DNA of 64,000 nucleotides from NCBI RefSeq assembly GCF_020085105.1, contig NC_058061.1:3322284-3386283 (forward strand). The letters run 5' to 3'. Shown piece by piece: positions 25,405 through 37,400 of this stretch (the stretch's first letter is position 1; the number at the start of each line of letters is the position of its first letter). The position numbers and the translations under genes are program-made. The notes below the pieces were generated by a model. It saw only the letters and a list, made by a program, of their open reading frames with translations, did not search any database and was not told the DNA's origin. The stretch comes from Siniperca chuatsi. Its lineage: Eukaryota > Chordata > Actinopteri > Centrarchiformes > Sinipercidae.

Positions 25405-28360
25405 ATGATGACGAAGAGCAGCTTTGGTGTTCTGCTTTGCACCCTGGCAGCACTGGCAGCAGCTGAAGCAGTGAGGACAGTTTTTATCTTGTACTGAAAT
25501 GTTGCATTTATTTTCATGAGACTTTATCAGATGTTTTGTGCTTTTAGGGATTATTGAGAGAAAGAAGAGGGCAGGCATTTTCTTCCTCCTCCTCCTCCTC
25601 CTCCTCCTCCTCTCTGTTTCGTCCTCCTCCTTTGAAAGTTCAGGTGAGCAACTCTACCTTTGTCAAGGCTCTCTGATACTGTACATGTACAATTTCATCA
25701 TTTCATTTATTATTCAGGTGGGTTCTGCCTTAACGGAGGCACCTCTGTCCCATCCTTGACTACCGGTGAACACATGTTTTGTTTGTGTGCTGACGCTTTT
25801 GAGGGGAAACACTGTGAAACAGGTGAGAGGCTTAACTGCAAACCAATTCGCATTCATCTTTTTCACATTTGTAATCGAGTCACCCTGCCGTTCCTTTAGC
25901 GAAACGTGGCCACTGCTACGAGGGTGTAGGGCTGTTCTACAGAGGCACAGTGTCTAAAACAGAGAGTGGGCGAACATGTGAGGCGTGGGATTTGAACACC
26001 AGGGAGCAGTTCATGTCTTCAGATGTCAATTCAGGGAGGCACAACTACTGCAGGTAGGCTGCCATAACTCAAAATCTACATATATATATAACCTGTAAAT
26101 ATTCAGACAGTCTTGTTTTTGTCCTGTACTTCACTGGATTTGAAATGTTACTATTACTACGTGGGCGGCTGGAGCTCAGGTGGAGTGTGAACAGACCGAG
26201 ACTGAAACCTGTTGCTGCAGATGTGTGGACTGTACGTAGGGGGGGGGACTGAAAGCCACTTTGGACAAAAATGTCTGCCAAATGAATGTGATACTAGTAA
26301 CAGTACCGGTACAACAAAATGCAGTTTAGCATCTAACAAGATAGTGGACACAGTAGCAAAAGAGCATTTAGATACCAGGAAGTAAATCTAGAGAGACGCT
26401 GGGTCTCACATCCTGTACTGACGTTAAAGTGTTGCCTCTCAGCTGTCACCTGAATGTGTCTGAATCCACATCAGATGAACTGTGTAGCCCATATAAAACA
26501 CATAGCCAATGGGCCTGTGCTGTACTGTAACCCAAATATGGATGTAAGCAGCCCAAAAAAAACAACTTTCCAGCCCCTGAAAATGTGGTTTATATCCAAA
26601 GTATTTCTCTATAACATTATATTCAAAGTTTAGTAACTGCTCATTGTAAGAAGCTGATTGAGAAACTGTTTTCAGGGCATTTAAAGCTAAAATCCATCAC
26701 TTATAGCTCCTTACTTATTGTTTAATTTCAAATCCAAAGTGCTGGAGTACAGAGGCAACTCCTCTATATAATTAATATCTTTGATTTGATGTGTTTCCCC
26801 CCACAGAAATCCTTCCTTCAGACGGCGTCCGTGGTGTTACGTTTGGAAAAACCAGCAGCTGGGGTGGGAGTATTGTGCTATTCCACGTTGTAGCTTTGAT
26901 TCATGTAAGTGCATTCTCTCTTTGCAGTCTTCCTAGAAAATCTAAACCACAGTGCGCGTTTCGTCCTCGTTGAAAACTCTCTAATCTTGTAGCTCCGGCC
27001 CCGCCCGCACCTGCGCCCACGGAGCCGCAGCCAGGTAAATCACCTGCCTCACTGAACTCATTCTACCCCCATTTTCACGCGACTGTTTTGAACTTGGTTT
27101 CACCCCCCAGCTGCAGAGCTCACGTGTGGCCAGCGCACCAGGAGAAAGCAGATGAAGATCGTCGGTGGAACAGTTGCCACTGTTGAATCCCACCCGTGGG
27201 TTGCTGCCATATTTTGGCACAGCAAATCCAAGGAGGTGTTCCGCTGCGGGGGGAGTCTGATCTCAGCCTGCTGGGTCCTCACAGCTGCCCACTGCTTTCC
27301 CGACGGGTAGGGAGCGAGATCCCTTACCGTAACCCCGGCAGGTGCCGCGGAGCCGCAGGGTGACGGGACCTTTCTTGTGAATTTGTGTTTCAGCTCCCAC
27401 ACCGAAGGGCAGCGCTTCTCTGTCGTCCTGGGGAAAAATGCTCTGAATGACAGCGACCCGGCGGTGGAGCAGACTTTCAGGGTGGAGGAAGTCATCGTCC
27501 ATGCGGGGTTTGACAACAGCCAGGGGGACTTCAACAATGACATCGGTATGAACACGTCTTTAGACGCTTCAGTATTGATGATTTAATGCAGTTAAAGCAG
27601 TAATTCCTTAATACCTGTTTTGCAGCCCTGCTGAAGCTGAAGGCCCAGCGTGGGAAGTGCGCAGAGGAGAGCAGCTCGGTGAAGACTGTCTGCCTGCCGC
27701 CGCCTCAGGACAGCCTGCAGCCGGGGCTCACCTGTGAGATCGCCGGATATGGAAAGGAGAAACACGGTGAGTAATGTCCTCTGAATACTTTTGTCCTGTC
27801 TGTCTGTGAAGTGGACACGTGTGATGTCATTCCAAAACCAAACGCAATGGGTTTTCCCCAAAATTGTTGCCACAAAGCTGGAAGGACACTATTGTCTAAA
27901 ATACTTCTTATTTCCCTGAAGTGGAACTAAGGAACCCAAATTACATTAAAGTATATGTACAGAGGTGTCCACATACATTTGGCCATATAGTGTATTTCTT
28001 TGCAAATGAGTCATTTTCTAAGCTAGTTATTTTTATCACTAATCACTTGTACACGATAACATTATTATGATTTTACACTAGTAAAAGTCTAAAACAATAT
28101 GACCAAAAGTATGTGGACAGGGGTGTCCACATACTTTAGGCCACATAGAGTAAGTCCTGCATTTGAAGTTTTACTAAAACGAGTATCAAAAATATATTAT
28201 AAAGAGGTACTGAAAGACGAAAGGAAAGAAAGAATAAACCTCAATAGGGAAGCCATAAAAGAAAGTTGAAACAACTGTTTTTCCCGAAAACTTGACATTT
28301 TGGATATAAAAGGTTTAAACCCCACAACAGCCATATTTCACTCATCTTATCTCATGTGTG

Positions 28361-28397
<37 letters not shown>

Positions 28398-29330
28398 TAT
28401 TAAAGATCCACTTATTAGCTTCTCTGAGCTTTCAGCTGCATCTCACGGTTTTCTTCAGCGAATGGAGCTGAAGAAAGAACATGGAGGCCATTCTCATCTG
28501 AAGCCAAAGATCCTCCTTGAACCAAGAGGATTTCCCCCCATGTATGACACCAGAGCCATGTGAAGAACATGAGAAGCAGCTGAAAGCTCCAGAAAGCCAG
28601 AGCTTGGACCCTTTGAGCTTAAAGTATTTAATTACATACAGTAAACTGTTCCCAAACGTCAAGAAGGAATCTTCCATGATCAAAGTTATCTCATGTTCAT
28701 ATCTCATAGTAAAAGTGAAACCGCAGTGTAACTCCGACCATCAGAGAAATGGAGGAAAAGTAGAACATAAAGCACCAGCATCCTAAAACTGCACTTAAAG
28801 TAAATGCAATTAGTTCTTTTCTACCTCTAATAATAATTGTATGTATTTTACAAACCATAATAATCTGGTTTTAACAGCTTTTCTTCTTTCAGGTTTGTGG
28901 TACAGGTCTCAGTACCTCAGAGAGGCTCAGGTGATCCTTCTCGCTGACGATGTGTGTCGACACGAGGACTATTATGAAAATATGATCACTGACAACATGT
29001 TTTGTGCCGGTCGCCCCGACTGGAGCCAGGATGCCTGCGAGGTATTCACCACAAGTCCAAACTCGATCTGGCTTTGCTTCCATGGATCAGATTGTTGATT
29101 TTCCTTTTAATGCTGCTCGTCTCACCCAACAGGGAGACTCGGGAGGGCCTCTGGTGTGCGAGGTCGACAACAGGCTCTTCCAGTTTGGCGTGATCAGCTG
29201 GGGCGAAGGCTGCGCGAAGGAGTTTCGACCCGGCGTTTACACCAGAGTGACCAATTACAACCAATGGATAGAAGAGAAGACGGGGCTGTCATCCATCGCT
29301 GCTGCTGGCACCACGCTGCCTCTGAAGTGA
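25405..29330 (+). CDS. plau: urokinase-type plasminogen activator (EGF-kringle-trypsin-like serine protease), 11 coding exons
   Basis: A secreted protease expected to cleave plasminogen to plasmin. Exons: 25405-25470, 25559-25643 (start uncertain), 25718-25822, 25900-26053, 26807-26904, 26993-27034, 27111-27306, 27394-27545, 27626-27766, 28893-29041, 29133-29330; total 461 aa against 431 in human. Order: signal peptide (residues 1-22), a short microsatellite-coded segment, one EGF-like module (CLNGGT), one kringle with all six Cys, a Pro-rich linker and the protease domain. Cleavage at the K-IVGG junction would free the protease. Catalytic His (TAAHC), Asp (NNDIALLK) and Ser (GDSGGP) are present, and the Asp six residues before the Ser gives trypsin-like specificity. 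One kringle and no finger domain fit PLAU, not PLAT. Odd: EGF cysteines 1 and 3 are missing, and Glu precedes GDSGGP where Gln is usual. Exon 2's acceptor was picked on phase: the stronger-looking ttttag site at 25547 breaks the frame. Confidence 0.9.
25586..25612 (+). repeat. (CTC)n trinucleotide microsatellite inside plau exon 2
   Basis: Nine CTC triplets. In the frame that joins the EGF exon they encode nine Leu; in the frame from the alternative acceptor they encode Ser. Length changes here would alter the protein without shifting the frame. Confidence 0.8.
27955..28150. mobile_element. Tc1-derived MITE terminal remnants in a plau intron
   Basis: Two terminal-type blocks: gtgtccacatacatttggcc at about 27965, then ccaaaagtatgtggacag and gtgtccacatactttaggcc near 28105-28140. 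They are in the same intron as the TA run and hairpin element below. Confidence 0.6.
28366..28395. repeat. (TA)n microsatellite
   Basis: A pure TA run of 30 bp at the left edge of a hairpin-type element (28395-28640, with tagcttctctgagctttcag and ctgaaagctccagaaagcc) in a plau intron. Confidence 0.9.
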
Positions 29331-29524
29331 CCCCAAGACAGGAACCGTTACAGGAGAAAGATGGCAATATGTTTTTATTTTTCTTAACAAATCCCATGAA
29401 AAGACCAAAACCAACAATGAATTGATCCGACTAACAAGTAGGATCAATCATTTTTGTGTATCTAAGACCTGATGTATCTTATTCCTCTGTGCCATCGAGC
29501 TCCATTGGTGTCCAAAAACTGTTA

Positions 29525-29935
29525 ACAAGACTGCAGCCATGCTAGCAGCTCTGTGAGGCTGTACTTCAGAGGTAGATACTAACGTCAATGCTAAAATGTT
29601 CACAGTGACAATGCTAACATGCTGATGTTTGGCAGGTATCGTGTTTACCCTTAGCACTATCTTAGTTTAGCGTGTTAGCATGCTAACATGTGTTAATAAG
29701 CAGTAAACACAAAGTACAGCTGAGGCTGGTTTTAGTTTTGCGGGTATTTGTTCATAAACCAAAGCACTGGACAAATGAGACATTTCACTTAGAGCCGGAA
29801 ATGTCAACCTGCCGGTGGCACGAGATGAAAAGCGATGAGCTCACAAAGCTATTAGGATACATCATCGGGGAACCACGAATGTCTGTACAAACTTTCATGG
29901 CAATCCATCAAGTGGTTGTTGCAGAAATAATGTAA
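29525..29935. repeat. gctaacatgctaac-type dispersed repeat
   Basis: It contains gccatgctagcagctctgtg, gacaatgctaacatgctgat, gtgttagcatgctaacat, cacaaagtacagctgaggct, a cataaaccaaagcactggac block and catggcaatccatcaagtgg. Colinear with 41400-41840. Confidence 0.7.
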
Positions 29936-30229
29936 AATGTACACGATTTTACTTAAATAGCTAAAACTTGCAAAAACACTATTATGGTCCTTTTACCTAT
30001 TTTTCAAGCTTTGTTTTTTTATACTGAAATTTCATTTCAATACGTACAATATAGCTTTGTCTCTGCTGTGTCAGGGTATTTCATACTGATACAGTAGTTC
30101 TATGGTATTTGGTAATTGGGTACTACTGGTATAGATATTTTTCAGATATAGGATTTATTTTTATATATTTTTTTTTAGATTATCTTTGTAGATTTTCTTC
30201 ACAAAGTTTTTTCAGAGATGTTTTTGTTC

Positions 30230-30870
30230 ACATTGTCATGGTTTTGGGTTTGTGTTCTGTTATTTCCTGTTTTATTTTGGTAAGAGTTCTCCCTCATGTG
30301 TCTGGGGTAGTTTTACTTCCTGCTTGTGATTAGTTTGCTTGCCCTCATTGGTTCCACCTGTGTCTCGCTGTCTCCCCTACCTGAGTGTATTTAGTCTCCC
30401 TTTGTTCGGTGTCACGTCAGCGTTGAACCAGGTGTCAAGCGTCCCGGCCTTTGCTGCTCGTGTTTTCTTGGACGTTTTCTTGTCTTGTGAATTTTGGATT
30501 TAGTCTTCTACCTGTTGGACTCTATTCTATCAGAATCAGAAATACTTTATTGATCCCCGAAGGGAAACTCTTTGTTACAGCAGCTCGCCTTTACGTCAGT
30601 GCACACAGGAGAAAGTACTAGCAAAAAATATAATACAATACACTATAAAAACACTATAAAAACAGGTCAGAAAATAAATAAGTACCAGGTGGGTATAAGT
30701 ATAAGTATAAGATAAAATAAGTTGCCTCTTCATCTGCTGTCCTGGTTGGTTCATCTCTGCCTGCCTTAATTAAAAAGCAATTGTGAACTTTATTAAATCA
30801 TCTATCTGCACCAGCTCTGCCTCCTAGTCTGTATTTGGGTCCAGTTTTTCTTGTTTGACACTAAACGTAA
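30230..30870. repeat. tcatggttttgggttt-type repeat with a nested element
   Basis: The outer repeat runs from cattgtcatggttttgggt to tttcttgtttgacac. It is split at about 30530 by a second repeat (30531-30725) that starts tcagaatcagaaatacttta and continues ttgatccccgaagggaaac. The inner type recurs at 55494 and 56825. The class of both is uncertain. Confidence 0.5.
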
Positions 30871-31654
30871 CACACATTGTTGCTTTAAATTAATTCATTT
30901 ATTAAAAGAGTAGCCCAGCAGTTTAGTATTGCACTGTCATGAACTTGGGATCATCTCAACTATACTGTCACATAGTTTGTAGTAAATATACGTATACCTA
31001 CTTCTACTATACAACCTTTGATTCATCACTTTTCAATACAATCCTGGATTTTTGATGTTATTGCATCATTTTGTACATTTCTTATATTTTTGTATGTTTT
31101 TTCACCAAAGACCACATTGTACATAACGCTGGTTTAACACTTGCATGAGTAAATCAATAAATTGTACAAATATCTAACTTGAAATAAATCAAACTGACAT
31201 GTCACCGATGAAGCATTTTCACACCTGTAAATAAGTCAAGATGCTATTTCACCGAAAACTTCACAAGTGATATTATATGATCACTACCTTTCTCCATCTG
31301 CATGTACTGGTTCCCCAATAATGCTCCATCACAGTGTTTTTAGAGCCTGAATAGTTTTTATAGAATTGTTGCTTTAAGACTGTTTTAAGTAAATGTTGCT
31401 TAGTTAGAAGAGACATAAAAAGCCAGTTTACATTCTTTAAACTTGACAGAAACGTCTGTTAGCCTCTCTATAGGGAAATTCATTCTGACTAAATGCTTTC
31501 AGACGCATTTAAAGCTCAGTGTTTGTTTGAGTTCTTTGGACAAATATGTAAGTTTTCAACCGACTGAGGTGATTTCACTCCCTCTGTGGTTAAAGGTGTA
31601 TTAATGACCAGTAGCGTTTGTGGTGAGCAAAGACATACGCGTCCTGCAGCGGTG

Positions 31655-32215
31655 GAATGTAACTAAGTACAAATCTGAGATACTTGAGTATTTCCATGTT
31701 ATGCAACTTTATACTTATAAATATTGTACTTTTTACTCCTTTATATATTTGTTTAACAGCTTTAGTTACTTTTCACATTACAATTTTTCCTACCCTTCCT
31801 GTCCAGTGAAAACCACGTATCTCCAAATGTGGAGATTTTGAATGTCTGTTAAACTATTAAAAACCCTCTCGGATCAGCTGGAAAACGCATCGTCACAAAG
31901 CTGAAAACAGGCAGTTTTTCTGATACGTGGTTCTCACAGGACGGCGACGCTACAAACACATGATGATCTTATAGACCATGATGCATTGCTGTAGATTAAA
32001 CTACCCAACAGTATATAAAGCAGTTAAAATGAGCTCAACCTGAAACATCTGCAGCAGTAAAATGCAACACACACATTACTGCAGCAGGAACATGAATCCA
32101 GAATCATCAGATATAATAAAACACTGACAGGGAACAGTGAGGTAGTACTTTCATTGTGGTATTGTTACTTTTACTTGAGTAAAGGATCTGAATACTTCTT
32201 CCACCACTCGCCTCC
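31655..32215. repeat. acttttacttgagta-type palindromic repeat
   Basis: The ends are inverted relative to each other: gcggtggaatgtaactaagt at the left and gaatacttcttccaccac at the right. The centre has cagtatataaagcagttaaa and cagcagtaaaatgcaac. This is a non-autonomous element common in teleosts. Confidence 0.65.
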
Positions 32216-32559
32216 TTCCCTTGTTGAATCAGCTTGAAGGAGAAGGACCCTCTCAGACTTACTCTTTTCTTTGTATTGACTTCTTCTTTATTCAAACATT
32301 ATGTTGAATCATCATCAACATCTCAGCTTACAGCTTCATCGGGGACAAATGAAAGTAATGCGTTAGAAACCACTTTATATGCATTTTCAGTCAACATGTG
32401 CAAGGCATCCTGTAGGATAATTACACCATCCAGTAATCAAGCCATCACCTGTGTCGCCTGCCTTTTGATTTTTACCATTTCAGCACCATCTTGTGGTCAG
32501 ATCTAAAACATCAGGTGAACAGACAATAGATCCTTTAATAGCAACAGTTGAAAAAGTAC

Positions 32560-33420
32560 TCGGATAAAATGGTCTAAAAATACTCCATTATAAAATTATA
32601 AAAGTCCTGAGTTCAAATGTTACTTTAGTAAAAGTACAGAAGTATTACAAGCAAAATGTACTCAAAGTATAAGTAGGTAAAAGTACTCATTATGCAGAAT
32701 TGAACTTGGCTTTATCCAACGTTCAGATTTTTGTTCTGGAAATGTGAGCAAATGAGTGCATTTTTAATTAGATAATGCCTCATTTGCATATTTAAACATA
32801 ACATTTCAGAAAACTTGTAATACAAAAAATAATTGTCTTCTATGTAAGTAATGTACTGGGGAAGTTTCATGGTGATATCTATTAATTAAATGTATTACCA
32901 TATTAACCTGTAGTGTCTCCCCTGCAGTAAAAGTACTAACACCACACTGTAAAAAGTCCTGTGTTGAAAATGTTACTTAAATAAAAGTATAATCAGGAAA
33001 ATGTCATCATCATCATCAGGTTATTATTCCTCGTGCATTAATGTAAAGCAGGATGTTGCTGCTGCAGCTGGTGGAGCTGGAGCTCATGTTGAACCGGTTT
33101 GTATCGGACTGCAGCTGATGATGCTTTTCATTCTGGATCCATCTGCTGATTCTTTTCTCCGTCGATCGATTGATTGCAGCTGCAGCTGCTCTTGTACATG
33201 TTCATATGTTTTGTGTGCAAAAATCTTCATTTGTAAAGTAACTAGTAACTAAAGCTGTCAAACAAACACATATGGTGAAGCAAAAGGTACAGTATTTCTA
33301 CCTGAAATGTAGTGGAGTAGAAGTATAAAGTGGCACGAGATTAAAATACCCAAGTACCTCAGATGTGTACTTTAGTACACAACTTGAGAAAATGTACCTA
33401 GTTACATTCCACCATTGGTG
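32560..33420. repeat. acttttacttgagta-type repeats, clustered and broken
   Basis: Repeated phrases include ttactttagtaaaagtac, aaaagtcctgtgttgaaaat, aagtacctcagatgtgtac and ctagttacattccaccat. At least two partial copies are joined here. Confidence 0.55.
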
Positions 33421-33683
33421 CCAGTGTTGGCCAACCACCTTTTTAACGTCCCAGTGTATTCTATAAAGAAAGAAGGCTCAGCTTGATGTCTGTCTTTATA
33501 TGATTTGACCACAAGATGGTGCTAATGTGGTAAAGACTGAAGAAGGGAAACAGCACAGGTGACTCAGATGATGACTTGATTACCGGATGCTGTTATTATT
33601 CTTGTGTTTGTTGATTGAAAATGTATATAAAGTGGTTTTCTGTTTGTCCTCTGATGAAGGCAGCAGCTGTTTGAATAAATGAG

Positions 33684-33685
<2 letters not shown>

Positions 33686-33721
<36 letters not shown>

Positions 33722-33733
33722 TGTGTGTGTGGT
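33686..33733. repeat. (GT)n microsatellite
   Basis: A GT dinucleotide run with one GA interruption at 33719-33720. Confidence 0.95.
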
Positions 33734-35970
33734 CTTCCTCCTTCAAGATGGCCACCAGCACACAGTTAATGGGGTTTAATGGGTTCTCATTGCTTACCAT
33801 ATATAATAAAATAATCCTACAGGGATTTTTGTGAGTCATTGATGCTCGTCGTTGTCTCTTTGTACAGAGAAAGTGTGTTTGGCAAACAGAAAAGCATAGT
33901 TATTTGGGTGTTTCTGTGACTGAACTTAATGAGCTGCACTTAATGAATCTACAGCGACTGCAATTACGACTGTGACTCTCCATAGCCAATTTAATTTATT
34001 TTACCTCCTGGTGAAGAAATACTGTGCACACTGCACGTTCATGTGCTGCATTTGTTCGAGCTGACGCTAATCACGTTAACATCTGAGTGAAATTGTGAAA
34101 TTAAGCCACCTCCCTTGTTTGGAGACACAAAGGAAACACATTTCAAATACTCAACATAGTGTGCGAGTTCTGTGCACAGCACCTTTTTATTGCAGAAATA
34201 TATAATAACACATAGGAACAAAGATGATGTACCAGGGTTCATGAAACATGAAGAAAATAAAACAAAGGCTTCAGAAGTTCACAAGATTATGTTATAAAAT
34301 GTACATATATTTTTAAGGCTTTGCAGATATTATATTGCAAGAGCAGATACTGTAGGAAAATAACTGAAATATATATTAAGTATCAACATTTACTCATTAT
34401 GTTGACAGAAAAACAAAATTCAGGTGGCATCGTTATATTTCTTATAAAACATATTTGCTGTTGCAAATTAGTAGTACATACACATAAATCCTAGAAGACC
34501 GGGTTGGGCTTTGGGGTTGATAGAGTGCGGAATGGTTTAGATGAGTTGTTGCATTACATTTTTTAACGTTTTAAACGTGGTTTTGTGTTATGTACTTTTA
34601 TGGAATTGAACTATGAAATTTTGCCAAGATGACAAAAAGACTGATTGCTTTTGTTCTGATTTGCAGACATGATAAGATCTCTTTGAAAGTCTTTTTGGGT
34701 CTCTGTGTTTTTTTGCATCTCTTTGTGTCTCTTTCAGGAACAGATACTGGTGCAGGCGAATCGGGCTCGTTTAGTAATCCATGTGTATGTGACTGTGTGA
34801 ATGTCTGTTATTCCCTTTGATGGACTGGCGACTTGTTCAAATGTTCCCCATCCCTCCCATCCAGTCCATGCTGGAACAGGTTCCACACACAGAAACCAGG
34901 TAAAAACAGTAAGAAGGCTGTCGCATCAAGTGCTCATTTACCAACTTTTGGCACATGAAACGTTATGAAATGCACTCTAACACGCGCACACTGTGACAGT
35001 CTCTCTTCAGCGAAAAGTGAAAAGACTGACATGTAAGAGATGCATAATTATTGCCAAATGCCATAATTTGTTCTGTCAGAGGAACCGGTTCAGGAGGCTT
35101 CATCTACGCTTCCTGACGGGTGTGACTGCTACTCTGCAGTCTTTCCAGACATTCAGGTATTTCACCTGGCAACTGTCAGCCACTGAGGGCTACTGGCTTG
35201 TCGCCTGTGCAAGGAGTACTTTTCCATCTTGTGCCAGAGGGATCATCAGTACTGAGTCGTTTAATTCACATTAGACACATCGCTTAATGTTTCTATCCTC
35301 CAGTCTATTTCACTGTGGCTATAGACTTAAAAGTTTAAACTACCACACAGACGTGACATTACATGTGCATTGGTGCAGATATTCTGGAAGCAGACACACC
35401 TGTTGTAAGCTCAGACTGTGTGTGAGGTGTGACTGTGCCTGGGAGGGTGTGACTTCGTACTTGTCTCCAAACCAAACTCAGACCTGTTTTCAGACGACTC
35501 TCTGCCATCCTGCGTGTGTGACATAAAGTAAAGTAAGTGCATTTACTTTGATTATGCAGTAATCACCAAAGCTAGAATTGTTTTGAAAAACAAATGTGTA
35601 GTGGTTTCATAATGGTCGGTAGAGATGCCTTTAGCCCTTTATTTTGTGTCGAGGTGAAACGGTGTGCTGCAATGATGTAATGTTTGGTGTCCTAATGCAT
35701 CGTACTTCATCCTCGTGTCATAACGTGTATGTAGAATGATTGTTTGCATGCCTCTTAGCAGTATATGTCAGTGAAACCAAACACGAAACACATCAGGCCC
35801 TCGTCTCAGCAAGACAAATGATTCTACTTGATGCGATTTGATGAAGAACCTTCAGGACAGTTTCTACCTAAACTATAAAATCTATTATAATGATGACAAA
35901 CTTAGAACAGTCATCCTCATCACTTTCTCTTTTCTTTACCTCTGTCATTTAGCCTCCAGCAGCCGTCAAC

Positions 35971-37373
35971 ATGCCCGAGACTGCAGAGTCCCACGCTGTC
36001 GCCCTCACCACCAACCGCAACTGTGTCGTAGAGATCACCAACGTCAGCTCCGTCTTCTGTCTCGTGCACCCAAAGTAAGAGCCGCTGTGAGACAGTGTGG
36101 CCTTTTACTCAAATGCAGAGCTGCTTTGCTTGATGATGAACTCATTTCCTCTTTTGTGTATGAACCAATAAACACAGTGATCAAGGTACCTGAAATGTAC
36201 TTGAATCTATTTATGCATGACTACCAGTGGAAAGTAACATTTACTCAAGTGTTGTACTCAAGTACAATTTTGAGGTACTTGTACTTTACTTGAGTATTTC
36301 CATCCTATTCTACTTCATACTTCTACTCCACTACATTTATTTGATCAAGATTTGATCAAGATTTTACATAACAAAATCACACGAGCAGCTTACAAAATAC
36401 AAGACTTGTTAAAGATTAAATTAGTATTTTCCAACCTTTTTGGCTCATGATAGAGAAAAGTCAAAAAATGGACTGGAAAACAGATTTGTGCAGAAGAACT
36501 TTGTTTTGTCTTCTTTTCTGTCCCATTAATCATCTCATGACCCCTCAGATTTATCTGGTGACCCTTTGGAGGACGCAGGTCGGGAACCACTGGGCTAAAC
36601 TAGCTAACTGTATATATAAAGCAGTTAAAACCAGCTCCACCTTGTGCAGCAACAACAGTAAAATGCTGATTACACATTGGTGCATCAGTGTTAACAATCT
36701 AATAATGTCCTATAAAATAATATATCAGTCATAGGGACGATTTTTTCTATAGAACCTGTATTTTTATTTTTGATACTTTAAGTACATTTAGCTTAAACCT
36801 CTGTTCTTTTACTCAAGTAGAATTTTAAATGCAGGACTTTTACTTGTAATGGAGTATTTCTACATTGTGGTATTAGTATTTTAACTTAAGTAAAGTACTT
36901 CTTCCACCACTCGTGACTGCATCTACCCTCTTCTACCCTCCAGGGTGTACATGGAAAGTGGCTTTGTCTTCAGCCCTCCACAGCCGACCTTGCGCACCAC
37001 CAAGACCGAGGTGTGCTCTTTCACCAAGGACGACAACACGGCATCGGGTGCTGTGGGTGTCATGACCTACGAGCTGTTCGACATGCGCAACCGCCACTGC
37101 AATGAGCTGATGGCCATCATGTTCTCAGTGCCGTTCGACTATAACTTCTACAAGAACTGGCTGGGGGTAGGCATCTTTGAGCACACGCAAGCCTGCGATG
37201 AGAAGCTGTACGACCTCATGTACAAGGGGAAGGATTTCACCAACTTTGTGCGCCAAGAGGCCAACGGCTCGGGGGTGACGTTCAGGGGAAAGATGCTGGA
37301 CGTGAGGGCCTGCATGTCTGATGAGGGCAGGGCAATTATTAAAGTGGAGTTGTATGACAAAATGGGCAGATGA
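35971..37373 (+). CDS. apnl: actinoporin-like protein, copy A (two coding exons)
   Basis: A member of the vertebrate actinoporin-like family, homologous in fold to sea-anemone sphingomyelin-binding pore-formers; the fish proteins' role is poorly defined. Exons: 35971-36074 and 36944-37373 (stop TGA), joined by a phase-2 GT-AG intron; 177 aa. The start ATG lies just after an acceptor (cattt-ag), so there is probably an upstream noncoding exon. Seen in exon 2: GAVGVMTYEL, then SVPFDYN and YKNWLGVGI, matching the lipid headgroup-binding region of the family. There is no signal peptide and no transmembrane segment. The N-terminal part is short and not obviously a pore-forming amphipathic helix. 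AATAAA follows at 37395. The tandem neighbour copy B has the same intron position. The 870-bp intron is mostly a dispersed repeat (36225-36915). The family call is firm; pore-forming activity cannot be judged from sequence. Confidence 0.88.
36225..36915. repeat. acttttacttgagta-type palindromic repeat with nested insertion, in copy A intron
   Basis: Left end agtggaaagtaacatttac, right end agtacttcttccaccactc, centre aaagcagttaaaaccagctc. About 36420-36598 is a different element (ttccaacctttttggctcat to tcgggaaccactgggct), which recurs in reverse orientation at 58710-58885. Confidence 0.65.
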
Positions 37374-37394
37374 GTCTGTTTGTAATGCTGTGAG

Positions 37395-37400
37395 AATAAA
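37395..37400 (+). terminator. polyadenylation signal of actinoporin-like copy A
   Basis: AATAAA 22 bp after the stop codon; a second AATAAA follows near 37433. Confidence 0.6.

Larger units (their letters stand above)
29331..35970. other. plau to actinoporin-like intergenic region, repeat-rich
   Basis: This 6.6-kb gap contains no coding exon I can support. It holds dispersed repeats at 29525-29935, 30230-30870, 31655-32215 and 32560-33420, and a (GT)n run at 33686. Stretches 30870-31650 and 33740-35450 show nothing recognisable. A good donor (aagtaagtgc) at 35533, 0.4 kb before the acceptor ahead of the first actinoporin-like ATG, may end a noncoding first exon of that gene; no clear TATA box precedes it. 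Confidence 0.55.

Noticed and set aside
25548-25643. Ser-rich reading of plau exon 2 from the ttttag acceptor
   Set aside because: It ends in phase 0 and the next exon then hits a stop, so it cannot join the EGF domain; kept only as a flagged uncertainty.
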